64,000 nucleotides of DNA from Thermococcus sp. GTDB lineage: Archaea; Methanobacteriota_B; Thermococci; Thermococcales; Thermococcaceae. Below, piece after piece: positions 43,136-51,622 of this stretch (its first letter is position 1; each line of letters begins with the position of its first letter). The notes under the pieces were generated by a model. It was not told the DNA's origin. It worked only from the letters and a program-made list of their open reading frames with translations, and searched no databases. The stretch covers positions 1 to 64,000 of the forward strand of contig NZ_JALVAO010000015.1 of NCBI RefSeq assembly GCF_027011145.1. Direction: 5' to 3'. The translations under genes were made by a program, and so were the position numbers.

Positions 43136-44995
43136 TCATTTTAGAACCTTTTCAACGTCGAAGCCCTCTTCATGCTTCTTCAGTTTCCTCTCAAAGAACT
43201 CAACGAAGAGCTTGTAGCGCTTTGAGCGGTGCTTCGGACTTCCTCTTATGCTGTGCCCGTGTGCACCGCGCTTGAAGACGGCTATGTAGGCCTCCTTGCC
43301 CATGTCCCTGAGCACGTTGTAGAACATCAGGCTCTGGTCGAAGGGACAGCGATAATCTTCCAGCGAGTGAATCAGCAGGATTGGGGCCTTAACGTTCTTC
43401 GCGTAGAAGAGCGGGCTCAGCTTCCTGTAGTTATCGTTTTCGAGCGGGTTGGGGCCTATCACTTCCACGTCGTACCAGAGGCCTATGTCCGAGAAGGCAT
43501 AACTGGTCAGCCAGTAGCTTATGCCGTTTTCACTGATGCCTGCCTTGAACAGGTCGCTCTGCGTTAGGGCCCAGTTCGTCATGAATCCACCGTAGCTTAT
43601 GCCGGTTATTCCAACGCGCTCCTTATCCGCTTGTGGCTCGAGCTTGAAGAACTCCTCGACGCCGTTGAGAATGTCCTGGAAGTCCTCAAGACCTGTTCTC
43701 TCAAGAACCCTAAGCGCGAAGTCCTCGTTATAGCCATCGCTACCGCGCGGGTTGACAAAAACCACGTAATAGCCTTTGCTCGCCATCAGCTGCATCTCGT
43801 AGACGAAGCGGTGGCCGTACATTCCCTTCGGCCCGCCGTGGACGAAAACGATGACGGGAGCCTTCCCCCCTTCCTTGAGCTCGGGTTTAAGGTACCAGCC
43901 GTCTATCTCCAGGTCTTTGCTCTTAAACCTGAAGTGCCTCGGCTCAAAGGTCTTAAGCCTCCCGAATATCGGCCCGTTGTAGTCGGTTATCTGCTTCAGC
44001 TCGCCGTCGTAGAGGTAGAGCTCACCTATCCTCGTTGCAGTCATTATGAGGAGTAGGGCCTTTCCGTTGCTGGCATCCAGGCCGTAAATCCAGTGGTTTC
44101 CAACGACGACCCTCTCGGCCCTGCCGTCCCAGAGCCAGAGGTGAACGCTACCGGCATCGGGGGTCAGGAAGTAAACCTTCTCGTCGGTCAGCTTCGCGCC
44201 CCAAACGTCAAGCGGGCCCTCGTAGACCGGCTTGAGCTCGCCGTCGTAGATGTAAAGCCACTCGTGCTCGCTGATGAACCTCTTTTCCTTTTTACCCCTC
44301 AGGAGAATCGCCTTCCCGTCGGAATCGATGGCCTCAAAGGAAACCCTCTCGAAGAGCTTCTCCTCTTCCCCGTCCTTCCAGAGGTAGATGTCGTAGAACT
44401 TGAATAGGGCCGGCTTCGAGCCCTCGCGGTGCGGGACGTTGATGACAACACCATCGCCGTGCCAGAGACCGCTGGAAAAGCGGGGCTTCTCGAACTCCTC
44501 GATGATTTCCTCGCTCTCCGTGTCGAGAATCCAGAACGTTGTCTTCTCCCCGTCAAGGAATCCCATGCCGTCGAACCAGAAGGGAACCTCACTGTCGAAA
44601 ACGAAGTCGTCATCATCATGCCTCTTGAAGCCAACTATGAGGAGCCTCCTCGAGTCGGCGTTCCACTGGATTGAGCGGACGTTCTTGGCCGAGAGAACCT
44701 TCTTGGAGCTCATAGTTTCGAGCTCGGCAACCCAGACCTCGGTTTCCTTCTTCTCCTCGTTCTGCCTTGTGAAGGCGAGCTTCTTTCCATCCGGAGAAAT
44801 CCTGGGCATCGAGGCGTTCTCGACGAAGCGCCTTGAGCCCCTCTCGATGTCCTCAACGACGACAGTGCTCTCGTATTTGTTTTCCTTCATGTTCACCTTC
44901 GTCAGTGTGTAGGCTATCTTATCCCCCTCAATCCTCGGGTCGTTCAGGTAGGCAAAGCGAGAAAAGGTCTTCTCGTCCCATTCGATATTTTTCAT
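43136..44995 (-). CDS. acylaminoacyl-peptidase/prolyl oligopeptidase family (S9)
   Basis: A 619-residue two-domain peptidase: a beta-propeller (1-350) that screens small peptides, and an alpha/beta-hydrolase domain (about 360-619) with nucleophile Ser in GITGISYGGFMTNWALT near 466, Asp in LLIHSLEDYRCPFDQSL near 553 and His in FKRGAHGHSIRGSP near 586. VFVHGGPKGMYGH is the oxyanion-region loop. It removes N-acylated or free amino acids from peptides. It has an A/T-rich upstream region. Confidence 0.93.
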   Translation of the reverse strand: MKNIEWDEKTFSRFAYLNDPRIEGDKIAYTLTKVNMKENKYESTVVVEDIERGSRRFVENASMPRISPDGKKLAFTRQNEEKKETEVWVAELETMSSKKVLSAKNVRSIQWNADSRRLLIVGFKRHDDDDFVFDSEVPFWFDGMGFLDGEKTTFWILDTESEEIIEEFEKPRFSSGLWHGDGVVINVPHREGSKPALFKFYDIYLWKDGEEEKLFERVSFEAIDSDGKAILLRGKKEKRFISEHEWLYIYDGELKPVYEGPLDVWGAKLTDEKVYFLTPDAGSVHLWLWDGRAERVVVGNHWIYGLDASNGKALLLIMTATRIGELYLYDGELKQITDYNGPIFGRLKTFEPRHFRFKSKDLEIDGWYLKPELKEGGKAPVIVFVHGGPKGMYGHRFVYEMQLMASKGYYVVFVNPRGSDGYNEDFALRVLERTGLEDFQDILNGVEEFFKLEPQADKERVGITGISYGGFMTNWALTQSDLFKAGISENGISYWLTSYAFSDIGLWYDVEVIGPNPLENDNYRKLSPLFYAKNVKAPILLIHSLEDYRCPFDQSLMFYNVLRDMGKEAYIAVFKRGAHGHSIRGSPKHRSKRYKLFVEFFERKLKKHEEGFDVEKVLK

Positions 44996-45113
44996 AACGT
45001 TATCACCAAACTATGAGGAACACTCCAGTATATAAGGTTAACTTGAGTGAGCAGAAGAGAGCACTAAGAACCTTTAAAAGGAAACGCGCGATAAGTCGAA
45101 CAGGTGTTGAAAA

Positions 45114-45440
45114 ATGAGAGAAACTACGGCCATCGCAATAATCTTGGCAATTGGTATCGCTGTATCCTTGATTTTGAGGGATTACATTGGAATAACCATA
45201 GCCGCATTGGGAATACCCGCTTACTTAGCCTACACAGCGAGGGAACAGAACATTCTCGCCAAATCAAGGCTCTACGACAGAGACCTGTTTCTCATGATTG
45301 GAATCTCGGTGGTGGTAATACTGGTCTTCAACTACTTCCTCGATCCGAGGGTTGGGCTTATAGCACTTGCAATAGTCGTTCCGCTTCTAGCTCTCTATGC
45401 AGACAGGTTAAAGGCTGGAAAGAAGGCCCAGAAGGCGTGA
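45114..45440 (+). CDS. small membrane protein
   Basis: A 108-residue protein with three to four membrane helices (TAIAIILAIGIAVSLIL, DYIGITIAALGIPAYLAYTA, LFLMIGISVVVILVFNYFL, RVGLIALAIVVPLLALYADRL) and a basic C-terminus (KAGKKAQKA). No family recognised. Its 3' end overlaps the convergent kinase gene by 33 bases. Confidence 0.7.
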   Translation: MRETTAIAIILAIGIAVSLILRDYIGITIAALGIPAYLAYTAREQNILAKSRLYDRDLFLMIGISVVVILVFNYFLDPRVGLIALAIVVPLLALYADRLKAGKKAQKA

Positions 45441-46058
45441 AAGGTTTCCACTCCTTTTATACTCCCTGAGGGCTTCCTTCACTTCCTCCCTGAAGTTTTC
45501 ATCGAGACCGAACTTCCTATAGAGCCTCTCGGATATGGCGTTTCTGCCGACGAAGAGCATGGAAAACGCCGACGTCAGGTTGTTGGGCTTCCTCCAGCCG
45601 GCCTTTTCAAAATCAATGATGTAAACTCCGTCGCCAACTATTATGTGCTTTCCACCCTGCATCTGACCGTGGTCGAGGCCAAGCCTGTCGAGTAAAGCCG
45701 TCTTTTCGGCTATCTGAAAGAGGTGGCCCTTCTCCATATCCCCATATAGCACAGGTTCGCCCTCAGCGAATTCCCTGACGATGTAGGGAAGTCCCTCAAA
45801 GGTTCCCGTGAAGAGTAGCGGAGGCGTAATGCCGAAGGGCTCTATTGCCTTCAGTATTTTAGCTTCCCTCTCCAGGTTGTTCCTCGGAGAATCCGGCCTC
45901 TGGAGCTTCACTATGGCCCTTTTTCCCCCAAGTTCGCCGAGGAAGACAAGGCTCGTAGTCCCCTTGGAGTATGGCCTTACTCTCTCGAATCCGAGTTCTT
46001 CAAGGTGGTTCAAAAAGCGTTCTAGTCTTTTCCTTCCAAGAACGTCTTCGAACATCAT
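45408..46058 (-). CDS. predicted Ser/Thr protein kinase (COG2112-like)
   Basis: A 216-residue atypical kinase. Glycine-poor loop with SLVFLGELGGKRAIVKLQR (Lys near residue 50), Glu in NNLEREAKILKAI, catalytic loop GLDHGQMQGGKHIIVG with Asp near 129 and metal-binding DFEKAGWRKPNN near 150. It is compact, in the style of RIO-like or lipopolysaccharide kinases of archaea. The first ATG (46058) is close to an ACTATTTAAAG TATA-like sequence, giving a nearly leaderless transcript. Substrate unknown. Confidence 0.8.
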   Translation of the reverse strand: MMFEDVLGRKRLERFLNHLEELGFERVRPYSKGTTSLVFLGELGGKRAIVKLQRPDSPRNNLEREAKILKAIEPFGITPPLLFTGTFEGLPYIVREFAEGEPVLYGDMEKGHLFQIAEKTALLDRLGLDHGQMQGGKHIIVGDGVYIIDFEKAGWRKPNNLTSAFSMLFVGRNAISERLYRKFGLDENFREEVKEALREYKRSGNLSRLLGLLSSL

Positions 46059-46108
46059 CTCGATAATCTTTAAATAGTGCCTCGGTTAAATACTTTTGGT
46101 GATAGCCC

Positions 46109-46336
46109 ATGGTGACGGCTTTTATTTTGATGGTTACGGCCGCTGGAAAGGAAAGGGAAGTTATGGAGAAGCTTCTTGCCATGCCTGAGGTTAAAGAGGC
46201 CTACGTTGTTTACGGAGAGTACGACCTCGTTGTAAAGGTTGAGACCGACACTCTCAAAGACCTTGACCAGTTCATAACTGAAAAGATAAGGCGCATGCCC
46301 GAGATCCAGATGACCTCTACGATGATAGCTATCTGA
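46109..46336 (+). CDS. stand-alone Lrp/AsnC ligand-binding (RAM) domain protein
   Basis: A 75-residue protein: only the effector-binding/oligomerisation domain (VTAFILMVTAAGKEREVMEK, AYVVYGEYDLVVKVETDTLKD, TEKIRRMPEIQMTSTMIAI) without the helix-turn-helix. Such demi-regulators bind amino acids and assemble into rings with other Lrp-family members. It is monocistronic, with GGTGAT upstream. A metabolite-sensing subunit is likely; its partner is not in the window. Confidence 0.88.
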   Translation: MVTAFILMVTAAGKEREVMEKLLAMPEVKEAYVVYGEYDLVVKVETDTLKDLDQFITEKIRRMPEIQMTSTMIAI

Positions 46337-46370
46337 CCCTTTCTATTCTTCCTACTAAAAGAAAGAAAAA

Positions 46371-47045
46371 TCACTTGTTCATCATGAGCCTTATTCTCTC
46401 GGCGGAATCCTTGGCCTTGTCGGAGATGTTACTTAGCGTTCTTGCCACGTTTAGGATGTAGAAGCCCGTGCTCCAGTCAAACCTATCGGCGTTCTCGAAG
46501 ACGAGTCTCATAAGCTCCGTGTCCAGCTCGTCTATCGCTTTCTCAACGTCTTCAATTGCCTTTATTAGCTCGTACTCCCTCTCGATTTCCTTCTCGGCAA
46601 ACCCGCTCTCTATGACCCTGTCCATCTGGACTATGGCCTCGTGAACGAGCTTCGCCGCCTTTATGCTCTCGGTTCCCATCTTCAGGATAACGTCCTTAAC
46701 TTCCTTGGGAATGCCATCGGGCCTTCCAACGAGGAGCCATTTGGCCGTGTCCTCAGCCGAGTCGGCCACCTTGTCCTGCATGTGAAGGTATATGAGGACG
46801 TCCTCGCGCGATACTGCCATCATAAGCCTTGAGCTTAGGGAATCACGTATCTCCTCTTTTATCCTGTCGGCTATGTCCTCAAGTCTGTCAACTTCCACAG
46901 CCAAATCCCTCATTTCATCGTAGTTCCCATGATACCAAGCGTTTAGAGCTTTCTCAAGTGTCTTAACCGTCTCCAGAACAACTTCTGCATGTTTTATCAG
47001 GGGCTTGAAGGGACTCTTTGCAAAGAGCTTCATCCAGACCTGCAT
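46371..47045 (-). CDS. DUF47/PhoU-like phosphate-transport accessory protein, second copy
   Basis: A 224-residue helical DUF47 protein: FKPLIKHAEVVLETVKTLEKALNAWY, DRLEDIADRIKEEIRDSL, LYLH-type HMQDKVADSAEDTAKWLL and ISDKAKDSAERIRLM. It follows the PiT permease with four bases between the genes, so it is the permease's dedicated partner. The frame is open beyond ATG 47045 but that codon has GGGGTGAT. Paralogue at 35814-36461. Confidence 0.88.
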   Translation of the reverse strand: MQVWMKLFAKSPFKPLIKHAEVVLETVKTLEKALNAWYHGNYDEMRDLAVEVDRLEDIADRIKEEIRDSLSSRLMMAVSREDVLIYLHMQDKVADSAEDTAKWLLVGRPDGIPKEVKDVILKMGTESIKAAKLVHEAIVQMDRVIESGFAEKEIEREYELIKAIEDVEKAIDELDTELMRLVFENADRFDWSTGFYILNVARTLSNISDKAKDSAERIRLMMNK

Positions 47046-47049
47046 GATA

Positions 47050-48261
47050 TCACCCCACGAGCAGGAGGATCTTGAATATAACGGCACTTATCAAACCCGC
47101 AACAGGAACCGTGACGAACCACGAAATGATTATATCCCTCAAGATTGAAGTGTTTATCGCCTTAACTCCCCTTGCAAGGCCAACTCCAACTACGGCCCCG
47201 ACGACGGTATGCGTTGTGGAAATCGGCATTCCCAGCCAGCTGGCAACGAGTATAACCGTGGCGGCAGAGAAGTCTATGGAAAAACCCCTCGTGTTAGTGA
47301 GCTCAGTGATCTTCTTCCCCACAGTCTCCATGACCTTGTAACCGTACATGAAAATTCCAATAGCTATGCCAAGGCCACCGAGGGCCAGTATCCACCTCGG
47401 AACGGGAACTTTCATGCCACTCAACCCAACTGTCAGAACAGCATAGGCGGCCGCTATGGGCCCAACGGCGTTGGCAACATCGTTGGAACCGTGGGCAAGG
47501 GCAACGTAGCCGGAGGTAACGACCTGAACCTTCCGGAATATGCTCTCAACCCCAATGTAAGGGTCACTTGGCTTGAATTTAACCCTTATGAGCGCGTATG
47601 TAAGGAGGAACACGACGAATCCTGTTGGGATACCGTAGAAGATGACGCCCTTAGCTAAATCAGAGCCGTGCAGAACCTTGATGTAAAACATCGTTCCGAT
47701 AACTATAAAAGCCAGACCGGTCCAGAAGGGCGCCCAGTGTCTGGCGCTTCTTAGAGGGTCGTCCCTTGCAAGAATCGTCCCCCTTATCGCCTTGAACACG
47801 AAGAAAGCTACGATTGCTCCAAATATCGGAGACAGAATCCAGCTGAGAACCACCTGGCCAAGCTTCCCCCAGTCCACTATACCACTCCCCGCGTAAACGA
47901 GACCGTAACCCACTATCCCCCCGATTATGGAGTGAGTTGTAGAAACCGGCAGTCCGTTGTATGTCGCAAATATTAACCAAATGCTAGCCGCCAAAAGGGC
48001 GGAAAGAGAACCGTAGACTATAACCATTGGGTCATGAATCATGTTCACATTGAGTATCCCCTTCCTAATGGTATCGGCGACGCTTTTCCCGAAGAAATAG
48101 GCACCGAGGAAGTTCATTGTCCCCGCTATAATAGCTGCCTGTTTTGGTGTTATTGCCCTAGCCCCGACAGCCGTTCCCATGGAGTTCGCCACGTCGTTGG
48201 CACCGATGTTCCACGCCATAGCAAAACCGAGAATCACCGTTACCAGCAACAGCGGATCCAT
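47050..48261 (-). CDS. inorganic phosphate permease, PiT family, second copy
   Basis: A 403-residue symporter with duplicated signatures NIGANDVANSMGTAVGARAI (near 18) and LAHGSNDVANAVGPIAAAYA (near 255), and GLPVSTTHSIIGGIVGYGL and GMPISTTHTVVGAVVGVGL. STTH rather than STTQ distinguishes it from the shorter permease at 24.9 kb. Longer by about 80 residues in the middle loop. It forms an operon with DUF47. The promoter region carries one CTATATAG palindrome (48338-48345) and several TATA-like stretches. Confidence 0.92.
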   Translation of the reverse strand: MDPLLLVTVILGFAMAWNIGANDVANSMGTAVGARAITPKQAAIIAGTMNFLGAYFFGKSVADTIRKGILNVNMIHDPMVIVYGSLSALLAASIWLIFATYNGLPVSTTHSIIGGIVGYGLVYAGSGIVDWGKLGQVVLSWILSPIFGAIVAFFVFKAIRGTILARDDPLRSARHWAPFWTGLAFIVIGTMFYIKVLHGSDLAKGVIFYGIPTGFVVFLLTYALIRVKFKPSDPYIGVESIFRKVQVVTSGYVALAHGSNDVANAVGPIAAAYAVLTVGLSGMKVPVPRWILALGGLGIAIGIFMYGYKVMETVGKKITELTNTRGFSIDFSAATVILVASWLGMPISTTHTVVGAVVGVGLARGVKAINTSILRDIIISWFVTVPVAGLISAVIFKILLLVG

Positions 48262-48337
48262 AAATTCTCACCGGACGTGGGTGAATGAGTCAAAAATAAA
48301 TACTTTGTCGCAATAGAATATATCTTACTAACAATCT

Positions 48338-48345
48338 CTATATAG
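48338..48345 (-). promoter_or_regulatory. CTATATAG palindrome upstream of the PiT-DUF47 operon
   Basis: The same 8-bp palindrome as the tandem pair ahead of the other PiT gene. It lies about 80 bases before the ATG, with further TATA-like stretches between (near 48295-48305 and 48316-48326). It could be a TATA box or a shared operator. Confidence 0.4.
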
Positions 48346-48370
48346 ACACAAATAGAATAAAGAGAAAGGT

Positions 48371-50005
48371 TCAGGAAGATACTTTAACCACCTTTATGTT
48401 AATCTTGCCTCCGCTTTCCATCGTAAGGACAACGTAGTGATAGAAACCGCCTTCATTTGGTGGGGCATATAGGGGAGCCCCTCCACCGCCCGTTATGATG
48501 AAGTGAACCCCGTCGTAGGTTCCGTTCCAGTAGATGTGAATGTGGCTGAAGATTCCAAAGGCATTGTATTCCTTCATCAGCTTGAGGAGTTTTTGGGCAC
48601 TGGACTCGCTCATGGCATGGTCGTCTCCTCCGGGCCTCGGGTCGTAGGGAGGAGCGTGCATAACTATGACTGGCCTCTCACCGCGCTTTTTGGCCAGTTC
48701 AAGCTGTTCCTTAATCCATGCAAACTGCTCATCGGTGAGGCTGTAGTCGTTGCTTATGTCGTTGGCAAAGATGTAGCGGTAGTTTCCAAGGCTGAAGGCG
48801 TAGTCGGTTGGTCCGAAGTAGTAGTGGAAGATACTAACCCCCTCACCCTGGTACTCGTGGTTTCCAACGGCTATGAAAATCGGCTTGTTCCAGTGCCAGA
48901 CCTCCATGAGGTTGGCCCACTGGTAGATTGTGCCCGAGTAGACGAGGTCACCGCCGTCTATGACGAAGGCGCCCTTCTCCCCGTTTATATCCTTCATTAT
49001 CTGGAGGAACACAGCCGGTGGTTTGTCACCGCTCGCAGGCCTGTGGTCACCGAAAGCGAGAACGGTGTAGTTGCTCACGTTCTTTGCCACTACCGAGAAG
49101 CTCGCCTTATCTGTGGTGAACTCAACGGTCGTGTTGTCGAGAACCTTGGCGTTCTCCGGGAGGACCATCAGCTCTGGATTTACGTTCTCCAGAACGTACG
49201 TTATCGGAACGTTCTTTGAGTTCTTGACATTAACGGTAACGTTGAAGCCGAGGGCCCTTATGTAGACAGTAGTGCCGTTGACGAGCCTTATGAAGCCCCC
49301 GCTGACTGTGATGTTCTCGCCTTTAACAACGCGCCAGTAGTAGTTGAAGGGCTCATCGTAGAGGAGCTGGTAGAGTTCGTAGTGCTCGTCCTCATCGGGA
49401 ATACCGTTGAAGTTGACGTCGCCTATTTCCTTCAGAACGATTCCCTCAAAGGAACCCGAGCGGACGATGGAATTCGGGTCAACGCTGAGCTTTCCGTCCT
49501 TGAGTCCCCTGAGGAAGTAGAGGGAAGCTCCAACACCGGCCTTACTGGTTCCGCTTACGACCATGACTGGACCCCTGTCCGAGTCCATTATCGCTATTAC
49601 CCCCAGCCACGGCCCCGGAAGGTGTGTTCCGTACTTGTAGGCTATGTAACCGAATGGTTCAAGCTCCTGAACCTGAACCGGTTTCCCAAAGAGCACCTTT
49701 GACTTAACCTCGTCCTCCGGCGAGAGGACAACTATACCGCTTCCCTTAAACTCGGAGAACGGCTTAACCTTTGCCTCCGGGAAGTAGTGCTTGACCAGAC
49801 TTTCATAGCCCTCGCTGACGTAGAAGGTCTCGTTAAAGAGCTTCCACCAGCTTCCAATTACTTTCCCCGTAGGATACTTGGAGAAATTAATCCCGGTTGT
49901 TGTGGTGGACGTCTGTCCGTTTGATGTGCTCGATGTCTGGGTCGAGCCTATGCACCCACCGGCCAGGACAACGAGTACCAGAACGATTCCAAGCAGGCGC
50001 TTCAT
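48371..50005 (-). CDS. metallophosphoesterase lipoprotein
   Basis: A 544-residue lipid-anchored extracellular enzyme. MKRLLGIVLVLVVLAGGC ends in a lipobox (LAGGC) followed by a Ser/Thr-rich linker to about residue 45. The C-terminal calcineurin-like domain (about 320-544) has FGDHRPA, IDGGDLVYSG, AVGNHEYQG, IVMHAPPYDPRPGGDDHA and FSHIHIYWNG, the D-x-H/GD/GNH/H/GHxH-type motif set (with FSHIHIY for GHxH). The middle (200-315) is beta-rich, with many N-glycosylation sequons. Substrate unknown; a phosphodiesterase or phosphatase at the cell surface. Its stop is 110 bases upstream of the PiT operon's leader, and a phosphate-acquisition role would fit, as inference. Confidence 0.85.
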   Translation of the reverse strand: MKRLLGIVLVLVVLAGGCIGSTQTSSTSNGQTSTTTTGINFSKYPTGKVIGSWWKLFNETFYVSEGYESLVKHYFPEAKVKPFSEFKGSGIVVLSPEDEVKSKVLFGKPVQVQELEPFGYIAYKYGTHLPGPWLGVIAIMDSDRGPVMVVSGTSKAGVGASLYFLRGLKDGKLSVDPNSIVRSGSFEGIVLKEIGDVNFNGIPDEDEHYELYQLLYDEPFNYYWRVVKGENITVSGGFIRLVNGTTVYIRALGFNVTVNVKNSKNVPITYVLENVNPELMVLPENAKVLDNTTVEFTTDKASFSVVAKNVSNYTVLAFGDHRPASGDKPPAVFLQIMKDINGEKGAFVIDGGDLVYSGTIYQWANLMEVWHWNKPIFIAVGNHEYQGEGVSIFHYYFGPTDYAFSLGNYRYIFANDISNDYSLTDEQFAWIKEQLELAKKRGERPVIVMHAPPYDPRPGGDDHAMSESSAQKLLKLMKEYNAFGIFSHIHIYWNGTYDGVHFIITGGGGAPLYAPPNEGGFYHYVVLTMESGGKINIKVVKVSS

Positions 50006-50088
50006 ACAACCACCCCCTGAAACTCTATGTCTACCTTAAAAGTGTGAAGGTTTAAATACAAAACCCATTAAGAACCGACGGTGGTAGT

Positions 50089-50445
50089 ATGTTCGTGGGA
50101 TATTACAAAGATGTTCCGGAGAAGGACACCGGATTTGAGGGCGTAACCATCAGGTGGCTCGTTTCTCCAAAGCTTGGAGCCAAGAACTTCGCCATGCGCT
50201 ATTTTGTCATGAAGAAAGGAGCCGAAATTCCGATTCACCAGCACGACTGGGAACACGAGATTTTCATCGTCAAGGGCGAGGGGATAATAACCAACGGAAA
50301 GGATGAACACCACGTTAAAGCCGGGAACTTCCTATACGTCCCGCCAAACGAGCCCCACGGATACAAAGCTCTGAGCGACACCTTCGAGTTCCTCTGCATA
50401 ATTCCGGCCAAAAAGGAGGCAATTCCAGAGGAGGAGTGGGCCTAA
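50089..50445 (+). CDS. cupin-domain protein
   Basis: A 118-residue single cupin. IPIHQHDWEHEIFIVKGEG is cupin motif 1 (G-x5-HxH-x3,4-E-type with His and Glu ligands) and GNFLYVPPNEPHGYKAL motif 2 with the final His. Metal-dependent; function unknown. TATA-like GTTTAAATAC at 50049-50058 and GGTGG before the ATG. Convergent with the SipW-like peptidase gene, overlapping by four bases. Confidence 0.9.
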   Translation: MFVGYYKDVPEKDTGFEGVTIRWLVSPKLGAKNFAMRYFVMKKGAEIPIHQHDWEHEIFIVKGEGIITNGKDEHHVKAGNFLYVPPNEPHGYKALSDTFEFLCIIPAKKEAIPEEEWA

Positions 50446-51002
50446 CGCCTGTAATACCTTTTCAACTTTTTCCTTTTGATGGCAAGAAGGGAAGGTTTTG
50501 ACCACTTGGGTTTGGGCGGTTCCTCCTCGAGCAGAATGAGAGCTATCTCATAGGCTATAGTCCCTATTATGAACAGAAATATCAGAAGAACGATAAGAGG
50601 CGTGTAATACCATATCATGCCAACCTTTGGAATGACCAGAATCACTTTTCCTATAACCTGCTCAGGGTAGACGCGCCAAGGATCCGTATACTTCCTGTTG
50701 TCACCCTTTGTTATAAAATAAATTCTCCCACTGTTATCTGTCCTAATGGCAACTATTCTGTGGACTATTCTATATGTTGAGTTTCCAATGTGAATTTCAT
50801 AGAGTATAACATCGCCAACATGGAGCTCCGAGGGGGAAACGGGTTTTGTTACAACCAAGTCGCCGGGGTTTATGTGGGGTTTCATTGAGTCCGTCAGGAT
50901 AACAACGTACTGAAAACCGAAAACAAAGTGGAGAATGAGAATTAGAACAGTGAAAGTAATGAATACATAAGATAGAACAACGGAAAACTGAAGTTTAGTC
51001 AT
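50442..51002 (-). CDS. signal peptidase I, SipW-like
   Basis: A 186-residue membrane serine peptidase with two helices (SYVFITFTVLILILHFVFGF and WYYTPLIVLLIFLFIIGTIA). Catalytic Ser in ILTDSMKPHINPGDLVVTKP near 40 and His in YRIVHRIVAIRTD near 82, as in archaeal and SipW-type enzymes. The Lys-rich tail (KRKKLKRYYRR) is cytosolic. It follows a small secreted beta-protein gene, as SipW enzymes do with TasA-like substrates, so it may be dedicated to that protein. Distinct from the shorter signal peptidase at 37.5-38.0 kb. Confidence 0.85.
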   Translation of the reverse strand: MTKLQFSVVLSYVFITFTVLILILHFVFGFQYVVILTDSMKPHINPGDLVVTKPVSPSELHVGDVILYEIHIGNSTYRIVHRIVAIRTDNSGRIYFITKGDNRKYTDPWRVYPEQVIGKVILVIPKVGMIWYYTPLIVLLIFLFIIGTIAYEIALILLEEEPPKPKWSKPSLLAIKRKKLKRYYRR

Positions 51003-51077
51003 TAAGCACCACCTGATTTACAAAGACCTGATTAGAGAAGCTTAAAAATTAAACGTTAGAAATAAACAAAAGCTACA

Positions 51078-51464
51078 TCACGGTCCCTGATAGATTACAT
51101 AAACCTCAGCAACTTTAGTCAAGGGGATATTTGGGTCAAACGTTACAGTGCCACTCGTGCTGTTGGTCAGTGTGGTTGTGTTGTATGCAACAAGAGCTCC
51201 AGTGCTATCATAGAGCTTTATGTATATTGTCCCGGTAACATTTGTATCCAAGGTAAAACTCACACCCGCAATATAGTCCGGATTAGTAGAGCTAAGTATC
51301 CATGTCACGTTTGCAGCCTTGACATCACTTGTAATAACGCTCGAACCAGCTCCCAGCTGTTGAACGTTGACTGTAATGAGGGGAACGGCCAAGGCTGCAC
51401 CTACTACTGTAACAACAAGTGCAAAGACTAGAGGCAATAGCTTCTTTCTAGTGCTACTCCTCAT
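51078..51464 (-). CDS. small secreted beta-rich protein (possible TasA-like filament subunit)
   Basis: A 128-residue protein with a signal peptide (LLPLVFALVVTVVGAALA, cleavage near residue 27) and a mature chain with strand-rich repeats (VTWILSSTNPDYIAGVSFTL, TGTIYIKLYDSTGALVAYNT, GTVTFDPNIPLTKVAEVYVI). High Thr/Val/Asn content and no Cys. The size and adjacency to a SipW-like peptidase recall TasA/camelysin-type subunits, including archaeal bundling pili. GGAGGTGGG before the ATG and a TATA AACTATTTATACTT (51508-51520) suggest strong expression. Family assignment is inference. Confidence 0.6.
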   Translation of the reverse strand: MRSSTRKKLLPLVFALVVTVVGAALAVPLITVNVQQLGAGSSVITSDVKAANVTWILSSTNPDYIAGVSFTLDTNVTGTIYIKLYDSTGALVAYNTTTLTNSTSGTVTFDPNIPLTKVAEVYVIYQGP

Positions 51465-51549
51465 TCAACCCACCTCCGTTTAACCTCTATTTCCACTGGA
51501 AAAGCAAGTATAAATAGTTTTCTAAAATGAACCACAAGGATTCGATTTC

Positions 51550-51567
51550 TGTGTTAAATTGAACACA
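51550..51567 (-). repeat. inverted repeat upstream of the small secreted-protein promoter
   Basis: TGTGTT-AAATTG-AACACA is a perfect 6-bp inverted repeat with a 6-bp spacer, about 30 bases upstream of the TATA box of the secreted beta-protein gene. Placement and symmetry fit an activator or operator site. Confidence 0.45.
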
Positions 51568-51622
51568 ATTAAAACCCAAAGTTATTGAAGAATCCCCAAA
51601 ATTAAAAGATTGAAGCCCAGCC

